From Actinomadura mexicana (GTDB taxonomy: Bacteria; Actinomycetota; Actinomycetes; Streptosporangiales; Streptosporangiaceae): 64,000 nt of DNA. How positions within the stretch are numbered: the stretch's first letter is position 1; each line of letters begins with the position of its first letter. The notes under the pieces are model-generated. The model made no database searches. It worked only from the letters and a program-made list of their open reading frames with translations, and was not told the DNA's origin. Shown here in pieces: positions 33,610-41,562 of this stretch. Both the position numbers and the translations under genes were made by a program. The stretch is from NCBI RefSeq assembly GCF_900188105.1, contig NZ_FZNP01000005.1, positions 476,344 through 540,343 on the forward strand, in the 5' to 3' direction.

Positions 33610-33683
33610 GGGGCGGTAGCTCAGCTGGTCAGAGCAGGAGACTCATAATCTCCCGGTCGCGGGTTCGAGTCCCGCCCGCCCTA
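33610..33683 (+). tRNA. tRNA-Met (anticodon CAT)
   Basis: 74-nt cloverleaf: acceptor GGGGCGG/CCGCCCT with discriminator A, D-stem GCTC/GAGC, anticodon stem GGAGA/TCTCC with loop CTCATAA (CAT at 33644-33646), and T-arm GCGGG-TTCGAGT-CCCGC. CCA is not encoded. The first pair is G-U. It is called elongator Met rather than Ile2 by overall similarity; the acceptor does not resemble an initiator tRNA. The Ile2 (lysidine) alternative cannot be fully excluded. Confidence 0.93.
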
Positions 33684-33699
33684 CGCACAGCGGCGCCCC

Positions 33700-33727
33700 G
33701 CTCCCGGAGCGGAGCCCCTCCGGGAGC
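33700..33727. terminator. Two-way hairpin between tRNA-Met and enoyl-CoA hydratase
   Basis: Perfect 10-bp stem GCTCCCGGAG/CTCCGGGAGC with an 8-nt loop. It lies between the 3' ends of the convergent tRNA and hydratase genes. Confidence 0.7.
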
Positions 33728-33732
33728 GTGCC

Positions 33733-34506
33733 CTAGTCGGGCCACTCCGGGCGGCGCTTCTCCAGGAACGCCGTCATCCCCTCCTGCGCCTCCGGGGTCT
33801 GGCTGGATGCGGCCATCACCTCGATCGCATAGGCGTAGGCGTCCTGCTCGGGACGGTCGAACTGGGCGTACATCGCCTGCTTGCCGAGGGCCTTGCTGCG
33901 CGGGCTGCCCTGCGTGGCGCGCTGCAGGAGGTCGTGGACGGCCTTGTCGAGCTCGTCGTCGGGGACCGCGTAGTTGATCAGTCCCCACTCGGCGGCCGTG
34001 GCCGCGTCGACGACCTCGCCGGTGAGGGCCATCTCGGCGGCGCGCTTGCGGCCGACGTTGTGGGAGATCGCCACCAGGGGCGTGTGGCAGAACCAGCCGC
34101 CCTTGCCGCCGGGCGCGGCGAAGCCCGCGCTCCGCGCGGCGACGGCCAGGTCGCAGCTCGCGACGAGCTGACAGCCGGCGGCGGTCGCGAGGCCGTGCAC
34201 GCGGGCCACCACCACCTGCGGGACTGACTGGATCGTCCGCATCAGGTCCGTGCAGACCCGCAGCAGGTCGCGGACGTCGGCGTGGGACGCGCCGGCCATG
34301 TCGGCGAAGTCGTGCCCGGCGGAGAAGACCGGGCCGTTCGCGGCGAGGACCACGCCGAGGGCGTCGGTTCCCCCGGCCTCCCGGAACGCCTCGGTGAGAC
34401 GCAGGAGGAAGTCGCGGGAGAGCGCGTTGCGGCGGCGCGGCCGGTTCATCGTGATCGTGGTGAAGCGGCCGTCGCGGTGAAGGAGGACGTCGTCGTCTTC
34501 GCTCAT
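33733..34506 (-). CDS. Enoyl-CoA hydratase/isomerase family protein
   Basis: 257 aa. Crotonase fold: TITMNRPRRRNALSRDFLLRL, the first oxyanion-loop segment GPVFSAGHDFADM, and the second RVHGLATAAGCQLVASCDLAVA. The usual catalytic Glu pair at GGxxE and the next Glu is not evident (TAAGCQL, FAAPGGKGGWFCHTP), as in ECHDC3-like members, so the reaction may differ from simple hydration. The C-terminus (EAQEGMTAFLEKRRPEW) is standard. Cytoplasmic; monocistronic by appearance. Confidence 0.88.
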   Translation of the reverse strand: MSEDDDVLLHRDGRFTTITMNRPRRRNALSRDFLLRLTEAFREAGGTDALGVVLAANGPVFSAGHDFADMAGASHADVRDLLRVCTDLMRTIQSVPQVVVARVHGLATAAGCQLVASCDLAVAARSAGFAAPGGKGGWFCHTPLVAISHNVGRKRAAEMALTGEVVDAATAAEWGLINYAVPDDELDKAVHDLLQRATQGSPRSKALGKQAMYAQFDRPEQDAYAYAIEVMAASSQTPEAQEGMTAFLEKRRPEWPD

Positions 34507-34569
34507 GTTCCCGACGTTACGTCAGACCCTCGTCGTACGGTGGGCCGGCGTCCACGAGCCGAGGGGGGC

Positions 34570-34962
34570 ATGGCCTTGAAACTTCTCACCGCCACCAACT
34601 CCAGCCAGGGATTCCGCGGCAACGACTTCGACTGGTGCGTCGAAGGCGAACTGGTCCACATCGGGACGGTGTGCGCCCGCGACCGCGACGACCCGGACGG
34701 CGGCTGCGGCTGCGGCCGCTCCTTCGCCGGGCTCAACTCCCACCGCGCCACGACGACCGCGATGGTCCGCGACGTCCCGGGCTTCACCGGCGCCGACTAC
34801 GTCCTGGCCATCCGCTCCAGCCTCGAACAGCAGGGTTGCGACCCCTCGTTCGCCGAGCACGAGGCGGCCCTGCTGCGCTGCCTCGTGCGCGACTGGCCGG
34901 TGGGGGTGGTCGTCGAACGGCGGCTGGATGAGATCGTGGTACGCCAGGTCGTCCAACCCTAG
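34570..34962 (+). CDS. Conserved actinobacterial small protein (DUF7715-like)
   Basis: 130 aa from ATG 34570 with a GAGGGGGG run upstream. The conserved features are the N-terminal KLLTATNSSQG, the segment DWCVEGELVHIG, and a Cys cluster in ARDRDDPDGGCGCGRSFAG followed by LNSHRATTTAMV. CGCG could bind a metal. I know similar proteins across actinomycetes but no function. It is divergent from the hydratase, 63 bp apart, and 15 bp before the thiamine-binding protein gene, so those two may be co-transcribed. Confidence 0.7.
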   Translation: MALKLLTATNSSQGFRGNDFDWCVEGELVHIGTVCARDRDDPDGGCGCGRSFAGLNSHRATTTAMVRDVPGFTGADYVLAIRSSLEQQGCDPSFAEHEAALLRCLVRDWPVGVVVERRLDEIVVRQVVQP

Positions 34963-34977
34963 GTTCGGAGGTGCGCG

Positions 34978-35268
34978 ATGCTCGTCGCGTTCTCGGTCAC
35001 CCCGCTCGGCGCGGGCGAGGAGGTCGGCGAGCTCGTCGCCGAGGCGGTCCGGGTGGTGCGGGCGAGCGGCCTGCCCAACCGGACCGACGCCATGTTCACC
35101 ACGATCGAGGGCGAGTGGGACGAGGTGATGGCCGTGGTGAAGGCCGCCACCGACGCGGTGGCGGCGCGGGCGCCGCGGGTGAGCCTCGTCGTCAAGGCCG
35201 ACATCCGGCCCGGCGTGACCGGCGCCCTCGACGCCAAGGTCGAGTCGGTGGAGCGCCACCTCAGGTGA
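34978..35268 (+). CDS. Thiamine-binding (DUF77/MTH1187) family protein
   Basis: 96 aa. MLVAFSVTPLGAGEEVGELVAEAV at the start, then the TTIEGEWDEVMAVVKAA segment and a VSLVVKADIRPGV strand follow the ferredoxin-like MTH1187/YkoF fold, members of which bind thiamine or its pyrimidine part. It is cytoplasmic and lacks transporter genes nearby, so it may buffer the vitamin or act as a sensor. The 3' end overlaps the convergent peptidase gene by 8 bp. Confidence 0.85.
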   Translation: MLVAFSVTPLGAGEEVGELVAEAVRVVRASGLPNRTDAMFTTIEGEWDEVMAVVKAATDAVAARAPRVSLVVKADIRPGVTGALDAKVESVERHLR

Positions 35269-36016
35269 AGCAGGCCCGCACGCCGTTCTCGCCGCCGCGC
35301 GAGAAGGCGCGCAGCCGCTGGACGGCCGAGCCGTGGTCGCCGGGCCTGGTCCAGGGCGCCCGGTCGCCGATGACCTTGAAGGCGTCCACCAGCTCCTGCT
35401 CGTCGCCCTCCTCGAACCGCAGGGTGCCGTCGTCGGACGAGCCGTAGAGGGCGGCGCCCGCGAGGCAGTCGGCCTGCAGCTCCGCGGCGGGCGACACCAG
35501 GCCGCGCCGGAGCCGGTTCTGGACCGCGTGGCCCCACTCGTGCGAGATCACCAGGTAGACCCACGCGTCGCCGCGCGCGTACCCCGACCGCATCAGGTGG
35601 GCGTCCCAGGCGACGAAGTCCCCGGACGGGCAGTAGGCCGCGTTGTCGGGTTCGAACCGCTCGCGGCCGCACACCGGCGCTGAGGCCGGGTCGCGGCCGT
35701 CGTAGAGGCCGACGACGCGCGGCGAGCCGTACTCTCCCGTGAACAGGCGGTCCCAGTGCCGCCGCCAGAAGTCGTCGGTGAGCGCCTCGGCGGTCCGGAC
35801 GTCCTCCCGGAACTCGCGCTCGCCGAACGCGGCCGGGGCGCTCCGCCGCGGGGCGGGCGCGCGGGACGCGACCGGGGTGCCCTGCGCCGCGGGGCGGGCG
35901 CCGGGACCCGCCGCGGCAGGGTCGAACTCGCAGGCACCCGTGAGCGCGGCGGCCAGCGCGAGGGCGCCGGCGAGGGCGGCGGGCCGCCGTGAACGGTTCC
36001 ATGCCGTCTGCCTCAT
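35261..36016 (-). CDS. Neutral zinc metallopeptidase (YpfJ/KPN_02809 family), lipoprotein
   Basis: 251 aa. The zinc motif is HEWGHAVQ (HExxH form). The C-terminal Glu/His region includes ELQADCLAGAALYG, typical of the family. The N-terminus has a signal peptide ending in a lipobox (LTGAC, Cys ~29), so it is likely outside and lipid-anchored. The family is poorly characterised and is thought to cleave or chaperone envelope proteins. Divergent from the ABC operon at 36200, with ~180 bp between them. Confidence 0.88.
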   Translation of the reverse strand: MRQTAWNRSRRPAALAGALALAAALTGACEFDPAAAGPGARPAAQGTPVASRAPAPRRSAPAAFGEREFREDVRTAEALTDDFWRRHWDRLFTGEYGSPRVVGLYDGRDPASAPVCGRERFEPDNAAYCPSGDFVAWDAHLMRSGYARGDAWVYLVISHEWGHAVQNRLRRGLVSPAAELQADCLAGAALYGSSDDGTLRFEEGDEQELVDAFKVIGDRAPWTRPGDHGSAVQRLRAFSRGGENGVRACFT

Positions 36017-36199
36017 GACGGGTCATACGCATCCGGACTCCCGGAAGGACGAACGCCCGCCCGAATCGGCCCGCACTGTGCTCCCCGCACAACCCGAACG
36101 ACGTTCGATTGGACCCCCGCCCCGTCTTGCCCGCGGCCCGTGGACGCAGGTCGGGGCCCCGTGCTGGGGTGCCGGTCACACGAACTTCTGGAGGGGCGC

Positions 36200-37000
36200 A
36201 TGGCGAACGGGACCCTCGCGGTCCGCGGGCTGTCGGTGAGCTACGGGCGGGCGGTGCGGGCCCTGCGCGAGGTCTCGCTGGACGTCCCGGCGGGATCGGT
36301 CACGGCCGTCCTCGGCGCGAACGGCGCCGGCAAGACGACCCTGCTCCGCGCGATCTCGGGCACGCTGCCGTTCCACCGCGGCGCGGTGGACGCGGGCACG
36401 GTGCGGCTCGGCGGGCGGTCCCTGGTCGGGCTGCACCCGGCCACCGTCGTGGCGGCCGGGGTGGTGCAGGTCCCGGAGGGCCGCCGGGTGTTCGGCCGGC
36501 TCAGCGTCGAGGAGAACCTGCGGGCGGGCGCGCTCGGCGCGCCGAGCAGGTCCGACGCCGCGAAGGCCCGCGCGCGGGTGCTCACGCTGTTCCCGCTGCT
36601 GGCGGAGCGGGCGCGCCAGCGCGCCGCGCTGCTGTCGGGCGGCGAGCAGCAGATGCTCGCGATCGGGCGGGCGCTCATGGCGTGCCCGGCCGTCCTGCTG
36701 CTGGACGAGCCGACGCTCGGGCTGGCGCCGCTGATGGCCGAGCGCATCGCCGAGACCGTCAGGGAGATCAACCTGCAGGGCACGGCGATCCTGCTGATCG
36801 AGCAGAACGCGGCGCTGGCGCTGGAGCTGTCGTCGTCCGCGCACGTGCTGGAGGTCGGCGCGGTGACGCTGCACGGCCCGTCGGCGGAGCTGGCGGTGAG
36901 CGACGAGGTCAGGCGCCGCTACCTCGGGGTCGGCGGCGGGGACCCCGAGGCGCCCGAGGCCGGCGGCGGGCCCTCGCTGGAGCGGTGGTCCGCGGGATGA
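36200..37000 (+). CDS. livF: Branched-chain amino acid-type ABC transporter ATPase (LivF)
   Basis: 266 aa from ATG 36200, GGAGGGG upstream. Walker A GANGAGKTTLLRAI, signature LSGGEQQMLAIGRAL, Walker B VLLLDEPTLGLAP and the H-loop replaced by Gln-rich EQNA (typical of LivF). An extended acidic/Gly-rich tail (~25 aa) follows the domain. First gene of a five-gene operon; ATGA overlap with livG. Together with LivG it powers LivHM. Substrate may be branched-chain amino acid, urea or an aromatic acid; the binding protein decides this and cannot be read here. Confidence 0.93.
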   Translation: MANGTLAVRGLSVSYGRAVRALREVSLDVPAGSVTAVLGANGAGKTTLLRAISGTLPFHRGAVDAGTVRLGGRSLVGLHPATVVAAGVVQVPEGRRVFGRLSVEENLRAGALGAPSRSDAAKARARVLTLFPLLAERARQRAALLSGGEQQMLAIGRALMACPAVLLLDEPTLGLAPLMAERIAETVREINLQGTAILLIEQNAALALELSSSAHVLEVGAVTLHGPSAELAVSDEVRRRYLGVGGGDPEAPEAGGGPSLERWSAG

Positions 37001-37818
37001 GCGGGGCCGAGACGGAGGCGGGCGAGCTGCGCGTCAGCGGGCTCACGGTGCGGTTCGCGGGGCTGACCGCGCTGGACGGGGTGGGCTTCACCGTCGTGCC
37101 GGGCAGCGTCCACGCGATCATCGGGCCGAACGGCGCGGGCAAGTCGACGTGCTTCAACGTCCTGTCCGGCGTCTACCGGGCGAGCGAGGGAAGCGTGCGG
37201 TTCGGCGGGGCGGAGCTCACCGCGCTGCCGCCGCACCGGATCGCGGCCCTCGGCGTCGCCCGGACGTTCCAGAACATCGCACTGTCGCGGCACCTGTCCG
37301 TCGAGGACAACCTCATGCTCGGACGGCACCGCCTCACCCGGGCCGGGTTCGCCTCGGCGGGACTGCGGATGCCGTGGGCGCGCCGGGAGGAGGCGCGGCA
37401 CCGGGCCCGGGTCCGCGAGATCGCCGCGTTCGTCGGCGTCGGCGAGCACCTGGCCGCGCCCGTCGGGCCGCTGTCCTACGGCGTGCGCAAGCGGGTCGAG
37501 CTGGCCCGTGCGCTCGCGATGGAGCCCCGGCTGCTGCTCCTGGACGAGCCGGTGGCCGGGATGAACGGCGCGGAGCGGCGGCGGATGGCCGAGGTCATCG
37601 GCCGCGCCCGGACCGACCTCGGCCTGTCGGTCCTGCTGGTCGAGCACGACATGGGGATGGTCATGCGGCTGGCCGACGAGGTCACCGTCCTCGACTTCGG
37701 CAGGCGCATCGCGGGCGGCGCGCCCGCGGCGGTGCAGCGCGACCCGGCCGTGGTCCGCGCCTACCTCGGCGCCGCGCACGCGCCCGCGGACGCCCCCGAT
37801 TCGGAGGGAAATCCTTGA
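36997..37818 (+). CDS. livG: Branched-chain amino acid-type ABC transporter ATPase (LivG)
   Basis: 273 aa. Walker A GPNGAGKSTCFNVLSG, Q-loop TFQNIALSRHLSV, Walker B LLLLDEPVAGMN and H-loop VEHDM. The ABC signature is LSYGVRKRVELARAL, as in LivG (LSYGQQRR). Start ATG 36997 overlaps the livF stop by 4 bp; its own stop overlaps the TTG start of livH. The second ATPase of the heterodimer; membrane-associated. Confidence 0.93.
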   Translation: MSGAETEAGELRVSGLTVRFAGLTALDGVGFTVVPGSVHAIIGPNGAGKSTCFNVLSGVYRASEGSVRFGGAELTALPPHRIAALGVARTFQNIALSRHLSVEDNLMLGRHRLTRAGFASAGLRMPWARREEARHRARVREIAAFVGVGEHLAAPVGPLSYGVRKRVELARALAMEPRLLLLDEPVAGMNGAERRRMAEVIGRARTDLGLSVLLVEHDMGMVMRLADEVTVLDFGRRIAGGAPAAVQRDPAVVRAYLGAAHAPADAPDSEGNP

Positions 37819-38705
37819 GCACGTTCATCGAGCTGGTGGTCAACGGGGTCTCGGCGGGGTCGGTGTACGCGCTGATCGCCCTCGGCTTCGTGATCATCTT
37901 CAAGGCCACCGAGGTGGTCAACTTCGCGCACGCCTCACTGCTGCTGGCGGGCGGCTACGTGACGGCCGTGCTGCACGACGACATCGGGTTCCTGCCGGCG
38001 CTCGCCGCGGGCGTCGCCGCGGCGGCCGCCGCGGGCGCGCTGGTGGAGCTGCTGGTGCTGCGGCGCGCCCGGGCGGAGGACCGCTCCGTGCTCGCGATCG
38101 TCACGATCGGCGTCGACATCGTGCTGACCACGGCGCTGACCCGGGAGATCGGCACGCAGGTCCTGTCGCTCGGCGACCCGTGGGGGGACGGGATCGTCGA
38201 GGTGGCGGGCGTCGGCGTCGCGCAGACGCGCATCGCCGCGTTCGTGACCGCGACCGTCCTGATCACCGCGTTCCTGCTCGCGTTCCGCCTCACGCCGTGG
38301 GGCGTGGCGATGCGGGCGGCGGCCGAGGACGGCGAGACGGCCGCGCTCATGGGCGTCCGGCTCAGCCGCGTGTCGCTCGCCGCGTGGGCGATCGCGGGCG
38401 GGCTCGCGGCGGTGGCGGCGCTGTTCCTGACCGTGTTCCCCACCCCCGGCCTGGACCGCGCCACCTCGTTCGCCGCGATGAAGGCGTTCCCGGCGGCGAT
38501 CCTCGGCGGCCTGGACTCCACGACGGGGGCGCTCGTCGGCGGCCTCGCCGTCGGGCTCACCGAGTCGCTGGTGACCGGGTACCAGGGCGAGCTGGCGTTC
38601 CTCGGACGCGGCATCGGCGACGTGGCGCCCTTCCTGGTGATGCTCGCGGTGCTGCTCGTCCGTCCCGCCGGGCTGTTCGGGACGAGGGAGCTGTCGCGTG
38701 TCTGA
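37815..38705 (+). CDS. livH: ABC transporter permease (LivH)
   Basis: 296 aa from TTG 37815 (GGAGGG upstream, TTGA overlap with livG). About 8 helices. LivH signatures: NGVSAGSVYALIALGFVIIFK at the N-terminus, TEVVNFAHASLLLAGGY, the EAA-like loop GVAMRAAAEDGETAALMGV and the C-terminal LLVRPAGLFGTRE. It forms the membrane pore with LivM. Confidence 0.92.
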   Translation: MSTFIELVVNGVSAGSVYALIALGFVIIFKATEVVNFAHASLLLAGGYVTAVLHDDIGFLPALAAGVAAAAAAGALVELLVLRRARAEDRSVLAIVTIGVDIVLTTALTREIGTQVLSLGDPWGDGIVEVAGVGVAQTRIAAFVTATVLITAFLLAFRLTPWGVAMRAAAEDGETAALMGVRLSRVSLAAWAIAGGLAAVAALFLTVFPTPGLDRATSFAAMKAFPAAILGGLDSTTGALVGGLAVGLTESLVTGYQGELAFLGRGIGDVAPFLVMLAVLLVRPAGLFGTRELSRV

Positions 38706-39798
38706 CCCCCGGATCCGGTTCGCGGCCGCCGCCGCGGGCACCCTCGTCCTGCTGGCCATGCCGTTCTACCTGGACGCGTTCTGGCTGCAGACGGGCCTGT
38801 TCGCGATGTCGGCGGCGATCGGCGCCATCGGCCTGAACCTGCTGACCGGCGCCACCGGGCAGCTGTCGATGGGGCACGCCTTCTTCCTCGCGGTCGGCGC
38901 GTACGGGTACGTCTACCTGGCGTCCGACTCCGGGCCGCGGCTCGCCGGGCTCGGGCTGCCGACCCCGCTGGCGTTCCTCGGCGCGATCCTGCTCGCGGGC
39001 GTCGCGGGCGGGCTGTTCAGCCCCATCGCCGGACGGCTGCGCGGCACCTACCTCGGCATCGCGTCCCTCGCGCTGATCTTCATCGGGCAGCACCTGCTGT
39101 TCAACGCCGAGAGCGTCACCGGCGGGTTCAACGGGCGGGACGTCCCGCCGCTGGAGATCGCCGGGTTCCGCTTCGACGACGCCCCCGAGCTGGTGGTGTT
39201 CGCCGTCCCGCTCGGCGCGCTGGAGCGGCAGTGGTTCCTGGCCGTCGTGCTGCTGGTCCCGGCCGTGTGGATCGCGCGCGGCATCCTGCGCGGACGGCCC
39301 GGACGGGCCCTCAACACCATCCGCGACCACGAGGTCGCGGCGGCGGTGATGGGCGTCCCGGTGGCGCGCTACCGGGCGGGCGTGTTCGTGCTGTCGTCGA
39401 TGTACGCGGGCGCCGCCGGGGCGCTGCTCGCGCTGGCGTTCCGGCGGACCGTCCCCGACTACTTCGGCATGTTCCTGTCCCTGGACTACCTCGCCATGAT
39501 CGTCATCGGCGGGCTCGGCACCGCGGCCGGGGCCGTCGCGGGCGCGGTCTTCGTCTCCGTCCTCCCCCAGCTCCTCACCCGCTTCGGCGACGACCTGCCG
39601 CTCGTCGCCGCGCCGGGCTCGGGCGGCGTCTCCCCCGCCGAGGCCGCCCGGATCCTGTACGGCGCCGCCGTCGTCGCCGTCGTGCTGTTCCTTCCCGGCG
39701 GCCTGGCCGGGACGTGGACGCGGCTGCGCACCGCCGCGTCCCGGCGCCGGGCCTCCCGTCCCCTCACCCGATTCGAGCAAGAGGAGCAACCCATATGA
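38698..39798 (+). CDS. livM: ABC transporter permease (LivM)
   Basis: 366 aa from GTG 38698, overlapping livH by 8 bp. About 10 helices. LivM signatures: GLNLLTGATGQLSMGHAFFLAVGAYG in pieces (GATGQLSMGHA), the cytoplasmic loop GRALNTIRDHEVAAAVMGVPVARYR and FGMFLSLDYLAMIVIGGLGT. The C-terminus is Arg-rich. Partner of LivH. Confidence 0.92.
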   Translation: MSDPRIRFAAAAAGTLVLLAMPFYLDAFWLQTGLFAMSAAIGAIGLNLLTGATGQLSMGHAFFLAVGAYGYVYLASDSGPRLAGLGLPTPLAFLGAILLAGVAGGLFSPIAGRLRGTYLGIASLALIFIGQHLLFNAESVTGGFNGRDVPPLEIAGFRFDDAPELVVFAVPLGALERQWFLAVVLLVPAVWIARGILRGRPGRALNTIRDHEVAAAVMGVPVARYRAGVFVLSSMYAGAAGALLALAFRRTVPDYFGMFLSLDYLAMIVIGGLGTAAGAVAGAVFVSVLPQLLTRFGDDLPLVAAPGSGGVSPAEAARILYGAAVVAVVLFLPGGLAGTWTRLRTAASRRRASRPLTRFEQEEQPI

Positions 39799-41090
39799 AG
39801 CGCATCCCTGTCGGGCCGGCCAGCAGGCACCGCGCGGCCCGCCTCATCGCGGCCGCGCTGGCCGTGGCGCTGCCGCTGGGCCTGGCGTCCGGCTGCAGCG
39901 GCAAGGCGTCCGGCGGGTCCGGCGGCACCGGTTCGGACGGCGTCAAGACCGGGCCCGGCGTCACGGGCGACACGATCCGCGTCGGCGTCGAGACCGACCT
40001 GACCGGCGTGTACGCGCCGCTCGGCAAGAGCCTCACCCAGGCGCAGCGGATGTACTTCGAGCAGCTGAACGCCCAGGGCGGCGTCTGCGGCCGCAAGATC
40101 GAGCTGGTCGTCCGCGACCACGGCTACGACGTGCAGAAGGCCGTCGCCGGGTACAGCGAGATGCAGTCGAGCGTCATCGGCATCGCCCAGTTCGTCGGCT
40201 CGCCGATGGTGACGGCGCTCAAGAGGCGCATCACGACCGACAAGATGTTCGTCATCCCGAACGCCTGGTCGACGACGCTGCTCGGCAGCAAGTACATCCA
40301 GGTCACCGGGACCACCTACGACGTCGACATGATCAACGCGCTGGACTTCCTCACCCGGGAGAAGGGCATCGCCAAGGGCGACAAGGTCGGGCACGTGTAC
40401 TTCGAGGGCGACTACGGCGAGAGCGCGCTCGCCGGCGCGAAGTACGCGGCGGGCGAGCTCGGCCTGACGCTGGTCGAGCAGAAGATCAAAGCGACCGACA
40501 ACGACATGTCCGCCCAGGTCGCGGCGCTGAAGAGCGCGGGCGTCAAGGCGATCCTGCTGAGCGCCGGCCCCCGGCAGTCGGCGTCGCTGGCGGGCCTCGC
40601 CCGCGCCAAGGGCATGACGGCGCCGATCGTGGCGAGCAACTCCGGGTTCTCCCCGCAGCTCCTGCAGACCGCGGCGGCGCCCGCGCTGCTCAAGGACTTC
40701 TACCTCGCCAGCGCCGGCGCGCCCATCTCGTCCGACCTGGCGCCGATCAAGAAGCTGGCGGACGACTACGGGAGGAAGTACCCGGGGCAGCCGCGCGACA
40801 GCGCGGTCGTCAACGGCTACACGGGCGCGGTCGTCTTCGCGGACGCGCTGAAGAAGGCGTGCGCGGCCAAGGACCTCACCCGCGAGGGCCTGATCACCGC
40901 GCACCGCTCCACCACCGCCCACGACGGCGGCTACGGCACGCCGATGGACTTCTCGAAGGTGGACGAGCCCGGCACCCGCAAGACCTACATCCTGCGGACG
41001 GACGCCAAGGCGCTCGGCGGCCTGGTCGTCGAGCGGCAGCCCGCGGAGTCGGAGGCGGCCGAGAAGTACACGGTCCCCGCCGGCGCCTGA
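39795..41090 (+). CDS. Branched-chain amino acid-type ABC substrate-binding lipoprotein (LivK-like)
   Basis: 431 aa from ATG 39795, AGGAG upstream and 4-bp overlap with livM. Signal peptide with lipobox LASGC (Cys ~34) and a Ser/Gly linker. The mature fold is Peripla_BP_6: IRVGVETDLTGVYAPLGKSL, EQLNAQGGVCGRKIELVVRDHGYD, VGHVYFEGDYGESAL and AILLSAGPRQSASLAGLARA. It captures the ligand outside and delivers it to LivHM. It is unusual only in being the last gene of the operon rather than the first. Confidence 0.92.
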   Translation: MKRIPVGPASRHRAARLIAAALAVALPLGLASGCSGKASGGSGGTGSDGVKTGPGVTGDTIRVGVETDLTGVYAPLGKSLTQAQRMYFEQLNAQGGVCGRKIELVVRDHGYDVQKAVAGYSEMQSSVIGIAQFVGSPMVTALKRRITTDKMFVIPNAWSTTLLGSKYIQVTGTTYDVDMINALDFLTREKGIAKGDKVGHVYFEGDYGESALAGAKYAAGELGLTLVEQKIKATDNDMSAQVAALKSAGVKAILLSAGPRQSASLAGLARAKGMTAPIVASNSGFSPQLLQTAAAPALLKDFYLASAGAPISSDLAPIKKLADDYGRKYPGQPRDSAVVNGYTGAVVFADALKKACAAKDLTREGLITAHRSTTAHDGGYGTPMDFSKVDEPGTRKTYILRTDAKALGGLVVERQPAESEAAEKYTVPAGA

Positions 41091-41121
41091 GGACGCCGCG
41101 GACGAAAGCCCCGGCCCGCGG

Positions 41122-41562
41122 TCAGCCTTCGGAGACCAGACGCGCCGCGACCCGGTCGAGGACCGCCAGATCCTCGGCCGGGAGGTCGTAGAGCGACGGC
41201 GGCGGGGTGTCCAGGATCCGCTCGGCCTCCGCCGCCGCGGCCCGCCCCGCCGCCGTGGCGGTCACGATCTTGGATCGGCGGTCGGCGGGGTTCTCGGTCC
41301 GCTCGACCAGGCCCCGCCCGACCAGGTCGTCCACCACCAGGGTGACGTAGGGGCGGTCGGTGAGCAGCCTCTCGGCGAGGTCGCGCAGCGTCACCGGCGT
41401 GCTCGTCGCGGCGACGTACCGCAGCGCCTTGACCCGGAAGAAGCTCATGCCGAGCGCGTCGGTGACCTCGCGGCGCCGGTCGCCGCGCTCGTGCAGCAGG
41501 ATCCGCAGGTTGTGCCACACCCGCGCGGCGGCGTCGGCGTGCTGGACGGCGGGCTCGGTCAT
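41122..41562 (-). CDS. MarR-family transcriptional regulator
   Basis: 146 aa from ATG 41562; it overlaps the upstream MFS gene by 4 bp, so the two are co-transcribed from the promoter at ~43030. The winged helix is TPVTLRDLAERLLTDRPYVTLVVDDLVGRGLVERT with wing ENPADRRSKIVTATAAGRA. It probably binds the inverted repeat at 43038-43078 and represses the pair, which would then form a feedback loop. Confidence 0.87.
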   Translation of the reverse strand: MTEPAVQHADAAARVWHNLRILLHERGDRRREVTDALGMSFFRVKALRYVAATSTPVTLRDLAERLLTDRPYVTLVVDDLVGRGLVERTENPADRRSKIVTATAAGRAAAAEAERILDTPPPSLYDLPAEDLAVLDRVAARLVSEG

